DNA of 64,000 bases from Citrobacter amalonaticus. GTDB lineage: Bacteria; Pseudomonadota; Gammaproteobacteria; Enterobacterales; Enterobacteriaceae. Position 1 is the stretch's first letter. Every line of letters begins with the position of its first letter. A program made the translations under genes and the position numbers. The stretch spans positions 1,736,001 to 1,800,000 of the forward strand of contig JARDVN010000001.1 of assembly GCA_028994555.1 (NCBI GenBank), read 5' to 3'. The notes below the pieces were generated by a model. It had not been told where the DNA came from. It saw nothing but the letters and a program-made list of their open reading frames with translations, and did not search any database. Below, one piece after another: positions 34,879-43,976 of this stretch.

Positions 34879-36579
34879 GCCAGAGAATTACTATTGATCC
34901 TGTAACCCGTATTGAGGGGCACTTACGTATCGATTGCGAAATCGAAAACGGCGTTGTATCAAAAGCATGGGCCTCCGGTACCATGTGGCGCGGCATGGAA
35001 GAGATCGTGAAAAATCGCGATCCGCGTGATGCGTGGATGATTGTGCAACGTATTTGCGGCGTTTGTACGACCACGCACGCGATCTCCTCGGTTCGTGCGG
35101 CAGAAAGCGCGCTGAACATTGACGTTCCGGTTAACGCACAATACATCCGTAACATCATTCTTTCAGCGCATACCACTCATGACCATATCGTTCACTTCTA
35201 TCAGCTTTCGGCGCTTGACTGGGTGGACATCACGTCTGCACTGAATGCCGATCCGGCGAAAGCTTCTGCAATGCTGAAGGGCGTGTCGACCTGGCACCTG
35301 AACAGCGCGGAAGAGTTCACGAAGGTTCAGAACAAGATCAAAGACCTGGTTGCCAGCGGCCAGTTGGGGATTTTCGCTAACGGTTACTGGGGACACCCGG
35401 CGATGAAACTGCCGCCGGAAGTGAACCTGATTGCGGTAGCTCACTATCTGCAGGCGCTGGAATGCCAGCGTGATGCCAACCGCGTGGTGGCGCTGCTGGG
35501 CGGTAAAACGCCGCACATTCAGAACCTGGCGGTGGGTGGCGTTGCTAACCCGATCAACCTCGACGGCCTGGGCGTTCTGAACCTGGAACGTCTGATGTAC
35601 ATCAAGTCTTTCATCGACAAGCTGGGCGACTTTGTTGAACAGGTGTACAAGGTCGATACTGCAGTTATCGCCGCATTCTATCCAGAATGGCTGGAGCGCG
35701 GTAAGGGGGGCTGTTAACTATCTGGCCGCGCCGGAATTCCCGACCGACGGTAAAAACGGTAGCTTCCTGTTCCCTGGCGGTTATATCGAGAATGCCGATC
35801 TGGCGAGCTATCGTCCGATCACCTCTCACTCTGACGAGTACCTGATCAAAGGGATTCAGGAGAGTGCGAAACACGCCTGGTATAAAGACGAAGCACCGCA
35901 GGCTCCGTGGGAAGGCACCACGATCCCTGAGTACGACGGATGGTCTGACGACGGAAAATATTCGTGGGTGAAATCACCAACCTTCTACGGCAAAACGGTA
36001 GAAGTGGGGCCGCTGGCGAATATGCTGGTTAAACTGGCATCCGGGCGCGAGTCCACGAAGGCGAAGCTGAACGAAATCGTTGCGATTTATCAGAAGCTGA
36101 CCGGTAAAACCATCGAAGTCGCACAACTGCATTCCACGCTGGGGCGTATTATTGGTCGTACCGTTCACTGCTGTGAGCTGCAGGGTATCCTGCAGAATCA
36201 GTACAGCGCGCTGATCGCGAATATTGGCAAGGGCGATCACACCACGTTTGTGAAACCGAATATTCCGGCGACAGGCGAATTTAAAGGTGTGGGCTTCCTT
36301 GAGGCACCGCGCGGGATGCTTTCTCACTGGATGGTGATTAAAGACGGTATCATCAGTAACTATCAGGCGGTCGTGCCGTCAACCTGGAACTCTGGCCCGC
36401 GTAACTTCAATGATGACGTTGGGCCGTACGAACAGTCTCTGGTCGGTACGCCGATCGCCGATCCGGAAAAACCGCTGGAAGTGGTGCGTACGATTCACTC
36501 CTTCGACCCTTGCATGGCATGTGCGGTGCACGTTGTTGATGCCGACGGGAACGAAGTTGTCTCTGTGAAGGTTCTGTAA
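34875..36579 (+). CDS. hybC: Hydrogenase-2 large subunit, one apparent +1 frameshift
   Basis: The 567-residue catalytic subunit holding the Ni-Fe(CN)2CO centre. The two ligand motifs are RICGVCTTTH near the N-terminus and DPCMACAVH near the C-terminus. HybD removes the 15 residues after that histidine. The frame breaks at the G6 run 35705-35710; five G's restore RGKGAVNYLAAPEFP. As given, the gene would lack its second nickel motif, which argues against a real mutation in an otherwise perfect operon. The hybD ATG overlaps its stop by one base. Confidence 0.96.
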
Positions 36580-37074
36580 TGCGGATTTTAGTCTTAGGGG
36601 TCGGCAATATTTTGTTGACCGATGAAGCCATCGGAGTGCGTATCGTTGAGGCCTTAGAGCAGCGATACGTATTGCCGGATTTCGTTGAGATCCTCGATGG
36701 CGGCACGGCGGGAATGGAACTTCTTGGCGATATGGCGAACCGGGATCATCTGATCATCGCGGACGCCATTGTCTCAAGAAAAAACACGCCGGGTACGATC
36801 ATGGTCCTGCGGGATGATGAAGTCCCGGCGCTGTTTACCAACAAAATCTCCCCGCATCAGTTAGGCCTGGCCGACGTACTGTCGGCCCTGCGTTTCACCG
36901 GCGAATTTCCGAAAAAAGCTGACGCTGGTTGGCGTTATTCCGGAATCGCTGGACCCGAACATTGGCTTAACGCCAACGGTTGAAGCGATGATTGAACCTG
37001 CGCTTGCGCAGGTTCTGGCCGCGCTGCGTGAGTCAGGTGTTGACGCTCTCCCACGGGAGGCCGCTCATGTCTGA
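36579..37074 (+). CDS. hybD: Hydrogenase-2 maturation protease HybD, one apparent +1 frameshift
   Basis: The endopeptidase that trims the C-terminus of HybC once nickel is inserted. The N-terminus RILVLGVGNILLTDEAIG contains the nickel-ligand glutamate E16; others are in ILDGGTAG and NKISPHQLG. The frame breaks at the A6 run 36912-36917; five A's give FPKKLTLVGVIPESLDP and 164 residues, as in E. coli. It overlaps hybE by 8 bp. Confidence 0.95.
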
Positions 37075-37555
37075 GGAGATTTCCGGATTCCAGACTGCCC
37101 CGAGGACGCAGGTTCAGGCTGCATTTGAAGCGATTGCGCAGCATTCAATGCACGATCTCTCGTTCCTGCATCCCAGCATGCCGGTGTATGTTTCGGACTT
37201 TACGCTGTTTGAAGGGCAGTGGACGGGATGCGTGATAACGCCGTGGATGCTGAGTGCGCTGATTTTCCCCGGTCCAGATCAGCTCTGGCCGGTGCGCAAA
37301 GTCAGTGAAAAACTTGGTCTGCGTCTGCCATATGGTGAGATGACGTTCACGGTGGGCGAACTGGATGGCGTATCGCAATATCTCTCCTGTTCCTTGATGT
37401 CGCCGCTCAACCACAGTATGTCGGCTGAAGAGGGCGTACGTCTGGCTGATGACTGCGCGCGCATGCTGTTGTCGTTGCCGGTCAGTCATCCGGATGCGCC
37501 CCAGACGAGTCGGCGTGCGCTGCTCTTCGGGCGTCGGAGCGGCGAGAATGCATGA
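37067..37555 (+). CDS. hybE: Hydrogenase-2 chaperone HybE
   Basis: A 162-residue proofreading chaperone that binds the Tat signal of HybO and prevents export before maturation. The start MSEEISGFQTAP at 37067 gives the E. coli length; the longer open frame upstream is the shifted hybD sequence. A GGGAGG site lies before it. It overlaps hybF by 8 bp. Confidence 0.94.
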   Translation: MSEEISGFQTAPRTQVQAAFEAIAQHSMHDLSFLHPSMPVYVSDFTLFEGQWTGCVITPWMLSALIFPGPDQLWPVRKVSEKLGLRLPYGEMTFTVGELDGVSQYLSCSLMSPLNHSMSAEEGVRLADDCARMLLSLPVSHPDAPQTSRRALLFGRRSGENA

Positions 37556-37889
37556 GCTGTCTCTTTGCCAGAGTGCGGTTGAAATCATTCAACAGCAGGC
37601 TGAGCAGCACGGTGTAAAGCGCGTCACCGGCGTGTGGCTGGAGATTGGCGCGCTTTCCTGTGTCGAAGAGAGTGCGGTACGTTTTAGTTTTGATATCGTC
37701 TGCCAGGGTACGGTCGCGCAGGGTTGTGAGTTGCACATCGACTACAAACCGGCGCAGGCATGGTGTTGGGATTGCAGCCAGGTAGTTGAAATCACGCAGC
37801 ACGATGCGCGATGTCCGCGTTGTCATGGCGACCGACTGCGTGTTGATACCGGCGATTCGCTGAAAGTGAAAAGTATTGAAGTTGAATAA
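37548..37889 (+). CDS. hybF: Hydrogenase nickel-insertion protein HybF (HypA family)
   Basis: A 113-residue HypA homologue that helps load nickel into hydrogenase-1 and -2. The N-terminal MHELSLC provides the nickel-binding histidine H2. The zinc site is formed by CWDC and CPRC (CWDCSQVVEITQHDARCPRC). Start 37548 chosen because it preserves MHEL and the family length. Confidence 0.95.
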   Translation: MHELSLCQSAVEIIQQQAEQHGVKRVTGVWLEIGALSCVEESAVRFSFDIVCQGTVAQGCELHIDYKPAQAWCWDCSQVVEITQHDARCPRCHGDRLRVDTGDSLKVKSIEVE

Positions 37890-37919
37890 CCCATGATGTG
37901 ACATGGGGCGGAGTCAGAT

Positions 37920-38168
37920 ATGTGTATAGGCGTACCGGGCCAGGTTTTGGCCGTTGGCGAAGATATTCACCAGTTAGCCCAGGTGGAAGTGTGCGGCATC
38001 AAGCGTGATGTGAATATTGCGCTGATCTGTGAAGGTCATCCCGCAGAACTGGTCGGGCAGTGGGTGTTGGTCCATGTGGGGTTTGCGATGAGTATCATCG
38101 ATGAAGCGGAAGCCAAAGCCACGCTCGATGCGCTACGCCGTATGGAGTACGACGTCACCAGCGCATGA
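37920..38168 (+). CDS. hybG: Hydrogenase maturation chaperone HybG (HypC family)
   Basis: An 82-residue HypC-type chaperone. The essential N-terminal cysteine is present in [12 protein letters not shown]. It carries the Fe(CN)2CO group with HypD and delivers it to HybC. A GGGGCGGAG site precedes the ATG. Last gene of hybOABCDEFG, followed by a strong terminator. Confidence 0.96.
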   Translation: MCIGVPGQVLAVGEDIHQLAQVEVCGIKRDVNIALICEGHPAELVGQWVLVHVGFAMSIIDEAEAKATLDALRRMEYDVTSA

Positions 38169-38173
38169 GAATG

Positions 38174-38205
38174 AATGCCGGATAGGTTCTGTCCGGCATT
38201 TTTTT
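38174..38205 (+). terminator. Terminator of the hyb operon
   Basis: AATGCCGGA and TCCGGCATT form a 9-bp stem followed by T7, 5 bp after the hybG stop, facing the convergent yghU. Confidence 0.85.
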
Positions 38206-38208
38206 GCG

Positions 38209-39075
38209 TTAATTCTGGCGTTTATCTTCGGTATTGGTCTCGAAATCGCTGGCATCATGACGTTCATGAAGCTGCTCATTCAATGGCCCGTTGGTCCGGT
38301 TCACAATCCGCCCGCGTTTAACTGCCGGACGTTCAGCTATCTCTTTTGCCCAACGCTGCACATTTTTGTAGCTGCCCGCGTCAAGAAATTCTGCCGCATC
38401 GTACACATTGCCCAGCACCACGTTGCCAAACCACGGCCAGATAGCCATATCGGCAATGGTGTACTCATCGCCTGCCACGTAAGCGTTATTCGCCAGCTGT
38501 TTATCCAGCACGTCGAGCAGGCGTTTAGCTTCCATCGTAAAGCGGTTGATCGCGTACTCAATCTTCACCGGCGCGTAGTGATAGAAGTGACCGAAGCCGC
38601 CGCCGAGGAACGGCGCTGCACCCTGCAGCCAGAACAGCCAGTTCAATGTCTCTGTACGTTTTGCTAAATCCTGTGGCAGGAAATAACCATATTTTTCTGC
38701 CAGATACAGTAGGATCGAGCCCGACTCAAACACGCGCACCGGCGGATTCTGCGAATGATCGCGCAGTGCCGGGATCTTCGAGTTAGGGTTTACCTCCACA
38801 AAGCCGCTGGAGAACTGATCCCCTTCGCCAATGCGAATCAGCCAGGCATCATATTCCGCACCGCTCACTCCCTGTGCCAGCAGTTCTTCCAGCATGATGG
38901 TGACTTTCTGACCGTTCGGCGTGCCCAGCGAATAAAGCTGAAGCGGATGTTTACCGACCGGAAGCGTTTTGTCGTGCGTCGGACCGGAGACAGGACGGTT
39001 GATGTTGGCAAACGCACCGCTATTGGATTTTTCCCACGTCCAGACTTTCGCGGGTTGATAAGTGTTATCTGACAT
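38209..39075 (-). CDS. yghU: Nu-class glutathione transferase / disulfide reductase YghU
   Basis: A 288-residue Nu-class GST-like protein with a strong disulfide-bond reductase activity, binding two glutathiones. The thioredoxin-like domain has LYSLGTPNGQKVTIMLEEL and the conserved NSKIPAL and FESGSILLYLAEKYG. The helical domain follows (FLGGGFGHFYHYAP). Start ATG 39075 (SDNTYQPAKVWTW) is chosen over the longer frame for length. Divergent from gss, so two glutathione-linked genes share a 195-bp control region. Confidence 0.95.
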   Translation of the reverse strand: MSDNTYQPAKVWTWEKSNSGAFANINRPVSGPTHDKTLPVGKHPLQLYSLGTPNGQKVTIMLEELLAQGVSGAEYDAWLIRIGEGDQFSSGFVEVNPNSKIPALRDHSQNPPVRVFESGSILLYLAEKYGYFLPQDLAKRTETLNWLFWLQGAAPFLGGGFGHFYHYAPVKIEYAINRFTMEAKRLLDVLDKQLANNAYVAGDEYTIADMAIWPWFGNVVLGNVYDAAEFLDAGSYKNVQRWAKEIAERPAVKRGRIVNRTNGPLNEQLHERHDASDFETNTEDKRQN

Positions 39076-39270
39076 GTTGACCTGCCTTCTGAGTGGTTGT
39101 GTTGAAGCAGTGTAGCAGGTCGCCATCCGTACCTTTAACAGATCGGCACATTTACACCTGCCTATTTTTTGTTGTTGCGCATGCACCCGCTGCGTTGAGG
39201 TGTATGATGGTCGGCGGTGTAGGGCAGGCAAGCAGAAGCTGCCCAGCCGTACAGTTTTGAGGTAAGGTGC

Positions 39271-41132
39271 ATGAGCAAAGGAACGACCAGTCAGGATGCC
39301 CCGTTCGGGACATTATTGGGCTATGCCCCCCGGTGGTGTAGCGATCTACTCTTCAGATTACAGCTCCCTCGACCCGCGGGACTATGACGATGACGCCGCG
39401 TTTCGCAGCTACATCGACAACGAATATATGGGCCATAAATGGCAGTGCGTCGAATTCGCGCGCCGTTTTCTCTTCCTGAATTATGGTGCGGTGTTCACCG
39501 ATGTCGGCATGGCGTGGGAGATTTTTTCGCTGCGTTTCCTGCGCGAAGTGGTGAACGACAACATTCTGCCGTTGCAGGCGTTTCCTAACGGTTCACCTCG
39601 CGCACCGGTCGCCGGGGCGCTGCTCATCTGGCAGAAAGGCGGAGAATTTAAAGACACCGGCCACGTTGCGATTATCACGCAACTGCTGGACAACAAAATC
39701 CGCATCGCCGAGCAGAACGTCATTCACACGCCGCTTCCTCCCGGACAGCAATGGACGCGTGAGCTGGAGATGGTGGTGGAAAATGGCTGCTATACCCTGA
39801 AAGACACCTTTGACGACACCACTATTCTGGGCTGGATGATCCAGACCGACGATACCGGGCACAGCCTGCCGCAGCCGGAGATCGCCAATGATTCGCTGAA
39901 TATTGGCGCGGCAAGACTGGAAGAAAAGGGCCAGTTTGACGGTAAATGGCTGGATGAACAGGATCCGCTGCAAAAAGCCTATGTGATGGCGAACGGTCAC
40001 GTGATCAATCAGGATCCGTATCAGTATTTCACGATGACCGAGAGTGCCGAACAGGAGTTGATCAAAGCGACCAACGAGCTGCATCTGATGTATCTGCACG
40101 CTACAGACAAGGTGCTGAAAGACGACAACCTGCTGGCGCTGTTCGACATTCCTAAAATCCTCTGGCCGCGTTTGCGTCTCTCCTGGCAGCGTCGACGCCA
40201 CCATATGATCACCGGTCGTATGGATTTCTGCATGGATGAGCGCGGGCTGAAGGTGTACGAATACAACGCTGATTCCGCGTCGTGCCATACCGAAGCGGGG
40301 CTGATCCTCGAACGCTGGGCGGAGCAGGGCTATACCGGAAAAGGACATAACCCGGCGGAAGGACTGATCAATGAGCTGGCGGGGGCCTGGAAGCACAGCC
40401 ACGCGCGTCCTTTCGTGCACATCATGCAGGATAAGGATATTGAGGAGAACTACCACGCACAGTTTATGCAGCAGGCGCTGCATCAGGCCGGGTTTGAAAG
40501 TAAGATCCTGCGTGGGCTGGATGAACTGCGCTGGGACGATGCCGGTCAGTTGATTGATGGCGACGGGCGGTTGGTGAACTGCGTCTGGAAAACCTGGGCG
40601 TGGGAAACGGCGATTGAACAGGTGCGTGAAGTCAGCGAAACCGAGTATGCCGCGGTGCCGATTCGTACCGGGCATACCCATCAGGACGTACGGTTGATCG
40701 ATGTGCTGCTGCGCCCTGAAGTGCTGGTCTTTGAGCCGCTGTGGACGGTAATCCCGGGTAACAAAGCGATCCTGCCGATCCTGTGGCAACTCTTCCCGCA
40801 CCACCGCTATCTGCTGGATACCGATTTTGTCGTCAATGATGAGCTGGCTCAAACCGGTTATGCGGTGAAACCAATTGCTGGTCGTTGTGGCAGCAATATC
40901 GATCTGGTCAGCCATCAGGAAGAACTGCTGGACAAAACCAGCGGGAAATTTGCTGCGCAGAAGAACATCTATCAGCAATTATGGTGCCTGCCAAACGTTG
41001 CCGGTAAATACATTCAGGTGTGCACTTTTACCGTTGGCGGCAACTACGGCGGCACCTGCCTGCGCGGCGACGAATCGCTGGTTATTAAAAAAAGAGAGCG
41101 ATATCGAACCGCTGATTGTGCTGAAGGGGTGA
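39271..41132 (+). CDS. gss: Glutathionylspermidine synthetase/amidase, two apparent +1 insertions
   Basis: A bifunctional enzyme. The N-terminal CHAP amidase has the catalytic cysteine C59 (HKWQCVEFARRF) and histidine in DTGHVAII. The C-terminal ATP-grasp synthetase joins glutathione to spermidine (MDFCMDERGLKVYEYNADSA, CVWKTWAWE). The frame breaks at the C6 run 39326-39331 (five give LGYAPGGVAIY) and the A7 run 41087-41093 (six give VIKKESDIEPLIVLKG). Restored length is 619 residues, as in E. coli. Preceded by GAGGTAAGG. Its glutathione/polyamine substrates fit with gshB and speC in the window. Confidence 0.95.
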
Positions 41133-41204
41133 GCTCTCAGCAGGATACGGTTAAAGCCGGAGCATGTCCTAATGCCGGGTTGCTGACCGATATAGTCGTT
41201 GTGT

Positions 41205-41241
41205 AAAAATCCGTAATCTCCCAGGGATTACGGATTTTTTT
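41205..41241. terminator. Terminator after gss
   Basis: A 14-bp perfect stem (AAAAATCCGTAATC and GATTACGGATTTTT) with a TCTCCAGG-type loop, T-rich on both strands, 72 bp after the gss stop. Bidirectional intrinsic terminator. The remaining sequence from 41133 to the IS1 shows no gene. Confidence 0.8.
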
Positions 41242-41346
41242 ATGTTTCTTAATCTGGTTCCCAGTATTGTCTGTTTGCGGTTGCATTGGCAGGTGATGCT
41301 GCCAACTTACTGATTTAGTGTATGATGGTGTTTTTGAGGTGCTCCA

Positions 41347-41622
41347 GTGGCTTCTGTTTCTATCAGCTGTCCCTCCTGTTCAGCTACTGACGGGGTGGTG
41401 CGTAACGGCAAAAGCACCGCCGGACATCAGCGCTATCTCTGCTCTCACTGCCGTAAAACATGGCAACTGCAGTTCACTTACACCGCTTCTCAACCCGGTA
41501 CGCACCAGAAAATCATTGATATGGCCATGAATGGCGTTGGATGCCGGGCAACTGCCCGCATTATGGGCGTTGGCCTCAACACGATTTTACGTCACTTAAA
41601 AAACTCAGGCCGCAGTCGGTAA
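41347..41622 (+). CDS. insA: IS1 InsA repressor
   Basis: A 91-residue DNA-binding protein beginning at GTG ([10 protein letters not shown]), with a zinc-finger pair (CPSC and CSHC) and a helix-turn-helix ([22 protein letters not shown]). On its own it binds the inverted repeats and represses transposition. The A6C slippery heptamer at 41598-41604 near its 3' end directs a natural -1 shift into insB. Confidence 0.95.
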
Positions 41623-42044
41623 CCTCGCGCATACAGCCGGGCAGTGACGTCATCGTCTGCGCGGAAATGGACGAACAGTGGGGCTATGTCGGGGCTAAAT
41701 CGCGCCAGCGCTGGCTGTTTTACGCGTATGACAGGCTCCGGAAGACGGTTGTTGCGCACGTATTCGGTGAACGCACTATGGCGACGCTGGGGCGTCTTAT
41801 GAGCCTGCTGTCACCCTTTGACGTGGTGATATGGATGACGGATGGCTGGCCGCTGTATGAATCCCGCCTGAAGGGAAAGCTGCACGTAATCAGCAAGCGA
41901 TATACGCAGCGAATTGAGCGGCATAACCTGAATCTGAGGCAGCACCTGGCACGGCTGGGACGGAAGTCGCTGTCGTTCTCAAAATCGGTGGAGCTGCATG
42001 ACAAAGTCATCGGGCATTATCTGAACATAAAACACTATCAATAA
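41541..42044 (+). CDS. insB: IS1 InsB, transposase part of the InsAB' fusion
   Basis: A 167-residue frame encoding the DDE catalytic domain ([35 protein letters not shown]). Active transposase arises by -1 frameshifting at A6C (41598-41604), joining InsA to this frame. This programmed shift is distinct from the +1 homopolymer breaks elsewhere in the window. Intact to its normal end KHYQ. Confidence 0.95.
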
Positions 42045-42059
42045 GTTGGAGTCATTACC

Positions 42060-42267
42060 CTCTTGGCAAAAGCTTAATTCTTGGGTAGTAGTGAATTATA
42101 AAAATGATGATTCAGTTGGAATTATACTCCTACTTTTTAAAAAAGTACTTAGACTACTGTTGAAATGCCCGGTTAGTGAGGGGATATTTTTGACTGAGTA
42201 TATTGGTGTTATTTACTCATATAATACTGATAGCTTCTGTTTACAGCTAAATCAGATATTCCCTTAG
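42060..42267 (+). pseudogene. AT-rich coding remnant truncated by IS1
   Basis: Directly right of IS1 an open frame runs about 69 codons without a native start and ends at TAG 42265-42267. The peptide (SWQKLNSWVVVNYKNDD, then a hydrophobic stretch VGIILLLFKKVLRLLLK) has low GC and resembles no family I know. It looks like the 3' end of a foreign gene whose front was lost at the IS1. The following 190 bp to the tRNA tail copy hold no supported gene. Confidence 0.45.
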
Positions 42268-42457
42268 CGTTGAATTATCAAGAATAATTAGAAATGCGAT
42301 CATCCTAAACTGTATGTGGACAGACTATGGTGAAAATTAACAGAAAGCCTGTTAAAGGGTATCGATGCCTTTAAAAAAGATGAAGCATCTGCAAAAATGG
42401 CGACAAATCCTGCAAATCGATAATGTGTTGCGACGACCAGGAATCTACCGTAGACCT

Positions 42458-42514
42458 AAAAGCAAAAAACCGCCTTTTGGGCGGGTTCTCTGAATAGTGG
42501 TGCCCGGACTCGGA
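42458..42514 (-). repeat. Distal copy of the tRNA-Phe 3' end plus terminator (57-bp direct repeat)
   Basis: This 57-bp segment repeats 42620-42676 with a single base change (A for C near 42469). It holds the last 17 nt of tRNA-Phe including CCA, the 12-bp linker and the terminator hairpin, whose stem is weakened by the change. The period is 162 bp. It resembles an attachment-site duplication left by an integrated element, or the tRNA-tail repeats of the tyrT locus. Confidence 0.8.
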
Positions 42515-42619
42515 CTAACGCCGCAGGCGTTGAACAGTGCGCTTGTCGCGCTGACCCCGAAGGGGTGAGCCGCTTGCGGCGAATAATCGAACGGAGTTCG
42601 ATGAGGAGTCCGGTTCTCC
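42515..42619 (-). repeat. Dense hairpin array between tRNA-Phe tail copies
   Basis: Within 105 bp there are six short inverted repeats in a row: AACGCC-GCA-GGCGTT, CAGTGCG-CTTGT-CGCGCTG (one wobble), ACCCC-GAA-GGGGT, GCCG-CTTG-CGGC, ATCGAAC-GGA-GTTCGAT and GGAG-TCCGGTT-CTCC. Most have loops of 3-5 bases. The array has no convincing protein frame. If transcribed past the first tRNA terminator it would fold into a compact string of stem-loops. Confidence 0.7.
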
Positions 42620-42659
42620 AAAAGCAAAAACCCGCCTTTTGGGCGGGTTCTCTGAATAG
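42620..42659 (-). terminator. Terminator of tRNA-Phe (proximal repeat copy)
   Basis: AACCCGCC-TTTTG-GGCGGGTT followed by T5 on the minus strand, 11 bp beyond the tRNA end. Together with the tRNA 3' end (to 42676) it is the proximal copy of the 57-bp direct repeat. Confidence 0.85.
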
Positions 42660-42735
42660 TGGTGCCCGGACTCGGAATCGAACCAAGGACACGGGGATTT
42701 TCAATCCCCTGCTCTACCGACTGAGCTATCCGGGC
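42660..42735 (-). tRNA. pheV: tRNA-Phe (anticodon GAA)
   Basis: A 76-nt gene beginning GCCCGGATAGCTCAGTCGG and ending with encoded CCA. The anticodon loop TTGAAAA has GAA, and all four arms pair. It is identical to my recollection of E. coli tRNA-Phe. Its place next to yqgA-speC corresponds to pheV, a well-known integration hotspot for genomic islands in enterobacteria. Confidence 0.97.
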
Positions 42736-42745
42736 AACGGGGCGC

Positions 42746-42774
42746 ATTAAAACCGATCCGCCTCGTTTCGTCAA
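42746..42774 (-). promoter_or_regulatory. tRNA-Phe promoter
   Basis: On the minus strand TTGACG (42769-42774), a 17-bp spacer and TTTAAT (42746-42751) are followed by a GC-rich discriminator, GCGCCCCG, 10 bp before the mature tRNA. This is the layout of a stringently controlled stable-RNA promoter. Confidence 0.8.
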
Positions 42775-42840
42775 CGAAATTTCTTCAAATCGACGAAGAC
42801 TGCACAATCTATCACCACTTTGCTGTTATTGCACGCATTC

Positions 42841-43549
42841 TCAGGCGAAGTACGCGGTCCAGGCGGCAGAAAGCGGCATCGCCAGCAGTAGCGCGGGGAG
42901 CATATTGACCACGGCAAACATTTTGATTCCGCAGATGCGTAAACCGGTGGCAACCAGCAATAATCCCCCCGACCGAACTGAAATCGGCCATCATTGCGGG
43001 GGTGGTGAGTGGCAAAATCAACGCCGCGCAGGTCGCCAGCGAAAGCTGGATGAGCAGCATCGGAGCCGAGATAGCCGAAACGGCAATACCGAGCGAACAG
43101 GCGAAGATCATGGCGGTAAAGAAATCGAGGAAGGATTTAGCAATCAGGATGCTCGGATCGCCGGTCATCCCTTCGCGCATCGCCCCAAAAATCCCCGTCC
43201 CGCTGGCGCAGAACAACACGATGATGGCGACGTAGTTCTGGATAAACGACTCATGAGGTTGCTTTTTACCTGGCCTCATAAAGAGAGTTTGCGCTTTGGC
43301 GACCGCGTTATTGATCCCCTTTTCCAGATAACAGAATTCACCAATTAACGCGCCAACCAGCGTCGCCAGCACCATGACGGGAAGATTGGCGCATTTGACC
43401 ACCAGTAAGATACCAATGCCAAGTGATGCAAGACCAAAAATAGAGGTCATTGAGACACGAATCCGTTCCGGTAAACGTTGGCTAAGAAGGGCGCCGATAA
43501 CGCCACCCACCAAAACGGCGCTGGCGTTAATAAAAGGTCCGATTACCAC
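42841..43549 (-). CDS. yqgA: DUF554 membrane protein YqgA, one apparent +1 frameshift
   Basis: A 235-residue inner-membrane protein with about six or seven helices, of unknown function; possibly a transporter. Conserved parts include GPFINASAVLVGGVIGALLSQRLPER and MTGDPSILIAKSFLDFFTAM. The frame breaks at the C6 run 42965-42970; five give SVGGLLLVATGLRICGIKMF and an end at TGA 42841. The GTG at 43549 is chosen because GGAG lies 5 bp upstream and the length equals E. coli; a GTG four codons earlier is the alternative. Confidence 0.9.
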
Positions 43550-43976
43550 GTTTGCTCCCACTCATTATGTTTTCAGATTGCATTATTATGACCTGGTTCT
43601 CATTTCCAGTGTTGTTTAACCGCAACAAGTGTGCATAAGAATTAAATCTTGCCCCTCCTGGTCAAAGGTGCCATGATTGCGCGAATTTTCTCCAGTCTGT
43701 TTGGGGCCGCATGGGATGAACGTTTCACCTTCACATCGCCTTTCGCATCGCCGCTTAGCGCGATGGCTGCCCCTTCTCGTTATTCCTTCCCTTTTTCTCA
43801 CCATGCGGTGAGGGCAACGTATGCTCACTGCAGGACAACAGTAAAATCAGAAGCGGTCTGCTTTTACTGATGTCTGGCGGTCGGAGCTGGTGACCAGTTT
43901 GACCTGAACATCTCGTGGGGCAGGGCAATGAGCCTTGTCCGGGACTCTTATTCTCCCGAAACGGGTTTTTGCGCTT
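43550..43976 (+). other. Intergenic / speC leader region
   Basis: About 427 bp between the divergent yqgA and speC. A hairpin with 8-bp perfect outer arms, CAGTAAAA (43839-43846) and TTTTACTG (43862-43869), lies about 110 bp before speC. Open frames on both strands here lack good ribosome sites and conserved features, so I annotate none. The region probably holds the speC promoter and a long leader. Confidence 0.5.

Larger units (their letters stand above)
41292..42059 (+). mobile_element. IS1 insertion sequence, complete
   Basis: Exactly 768 bp, with the left inverted repeat starting GGTGATGCTGCCAACTTACT and the right end GTTGGAGTCATTACC. The nine bases on each side are GCATTGGCA and CTCTTGGCA; only six match, so no clean 9-bp target duplication is present. 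It separates the gss terminator from an AT-rich remnant next to tRNA-Phe. Both transposase frames are intact. Confidence 0.97.

Noticed and set aside
39593..40978. 461-codon open frame antisense to gss
   Set aside because: It is the reverse complement of a conserved coding region with strong codon bias; it has no ribosome site or recognisable domain.
42445..42807. Open frames across tRNA-Phe and its tail copies
   Set aside because: They overlap the tRNA, terminators and hairpin array and are typical spurious predictions at tRNA loci.
43649..43870. 73-codon frame before speC and its antisense partner
   Set aside because: Weak ribosome sites and no conserved features; the hairpin inside it speaks for leader sequence instead.
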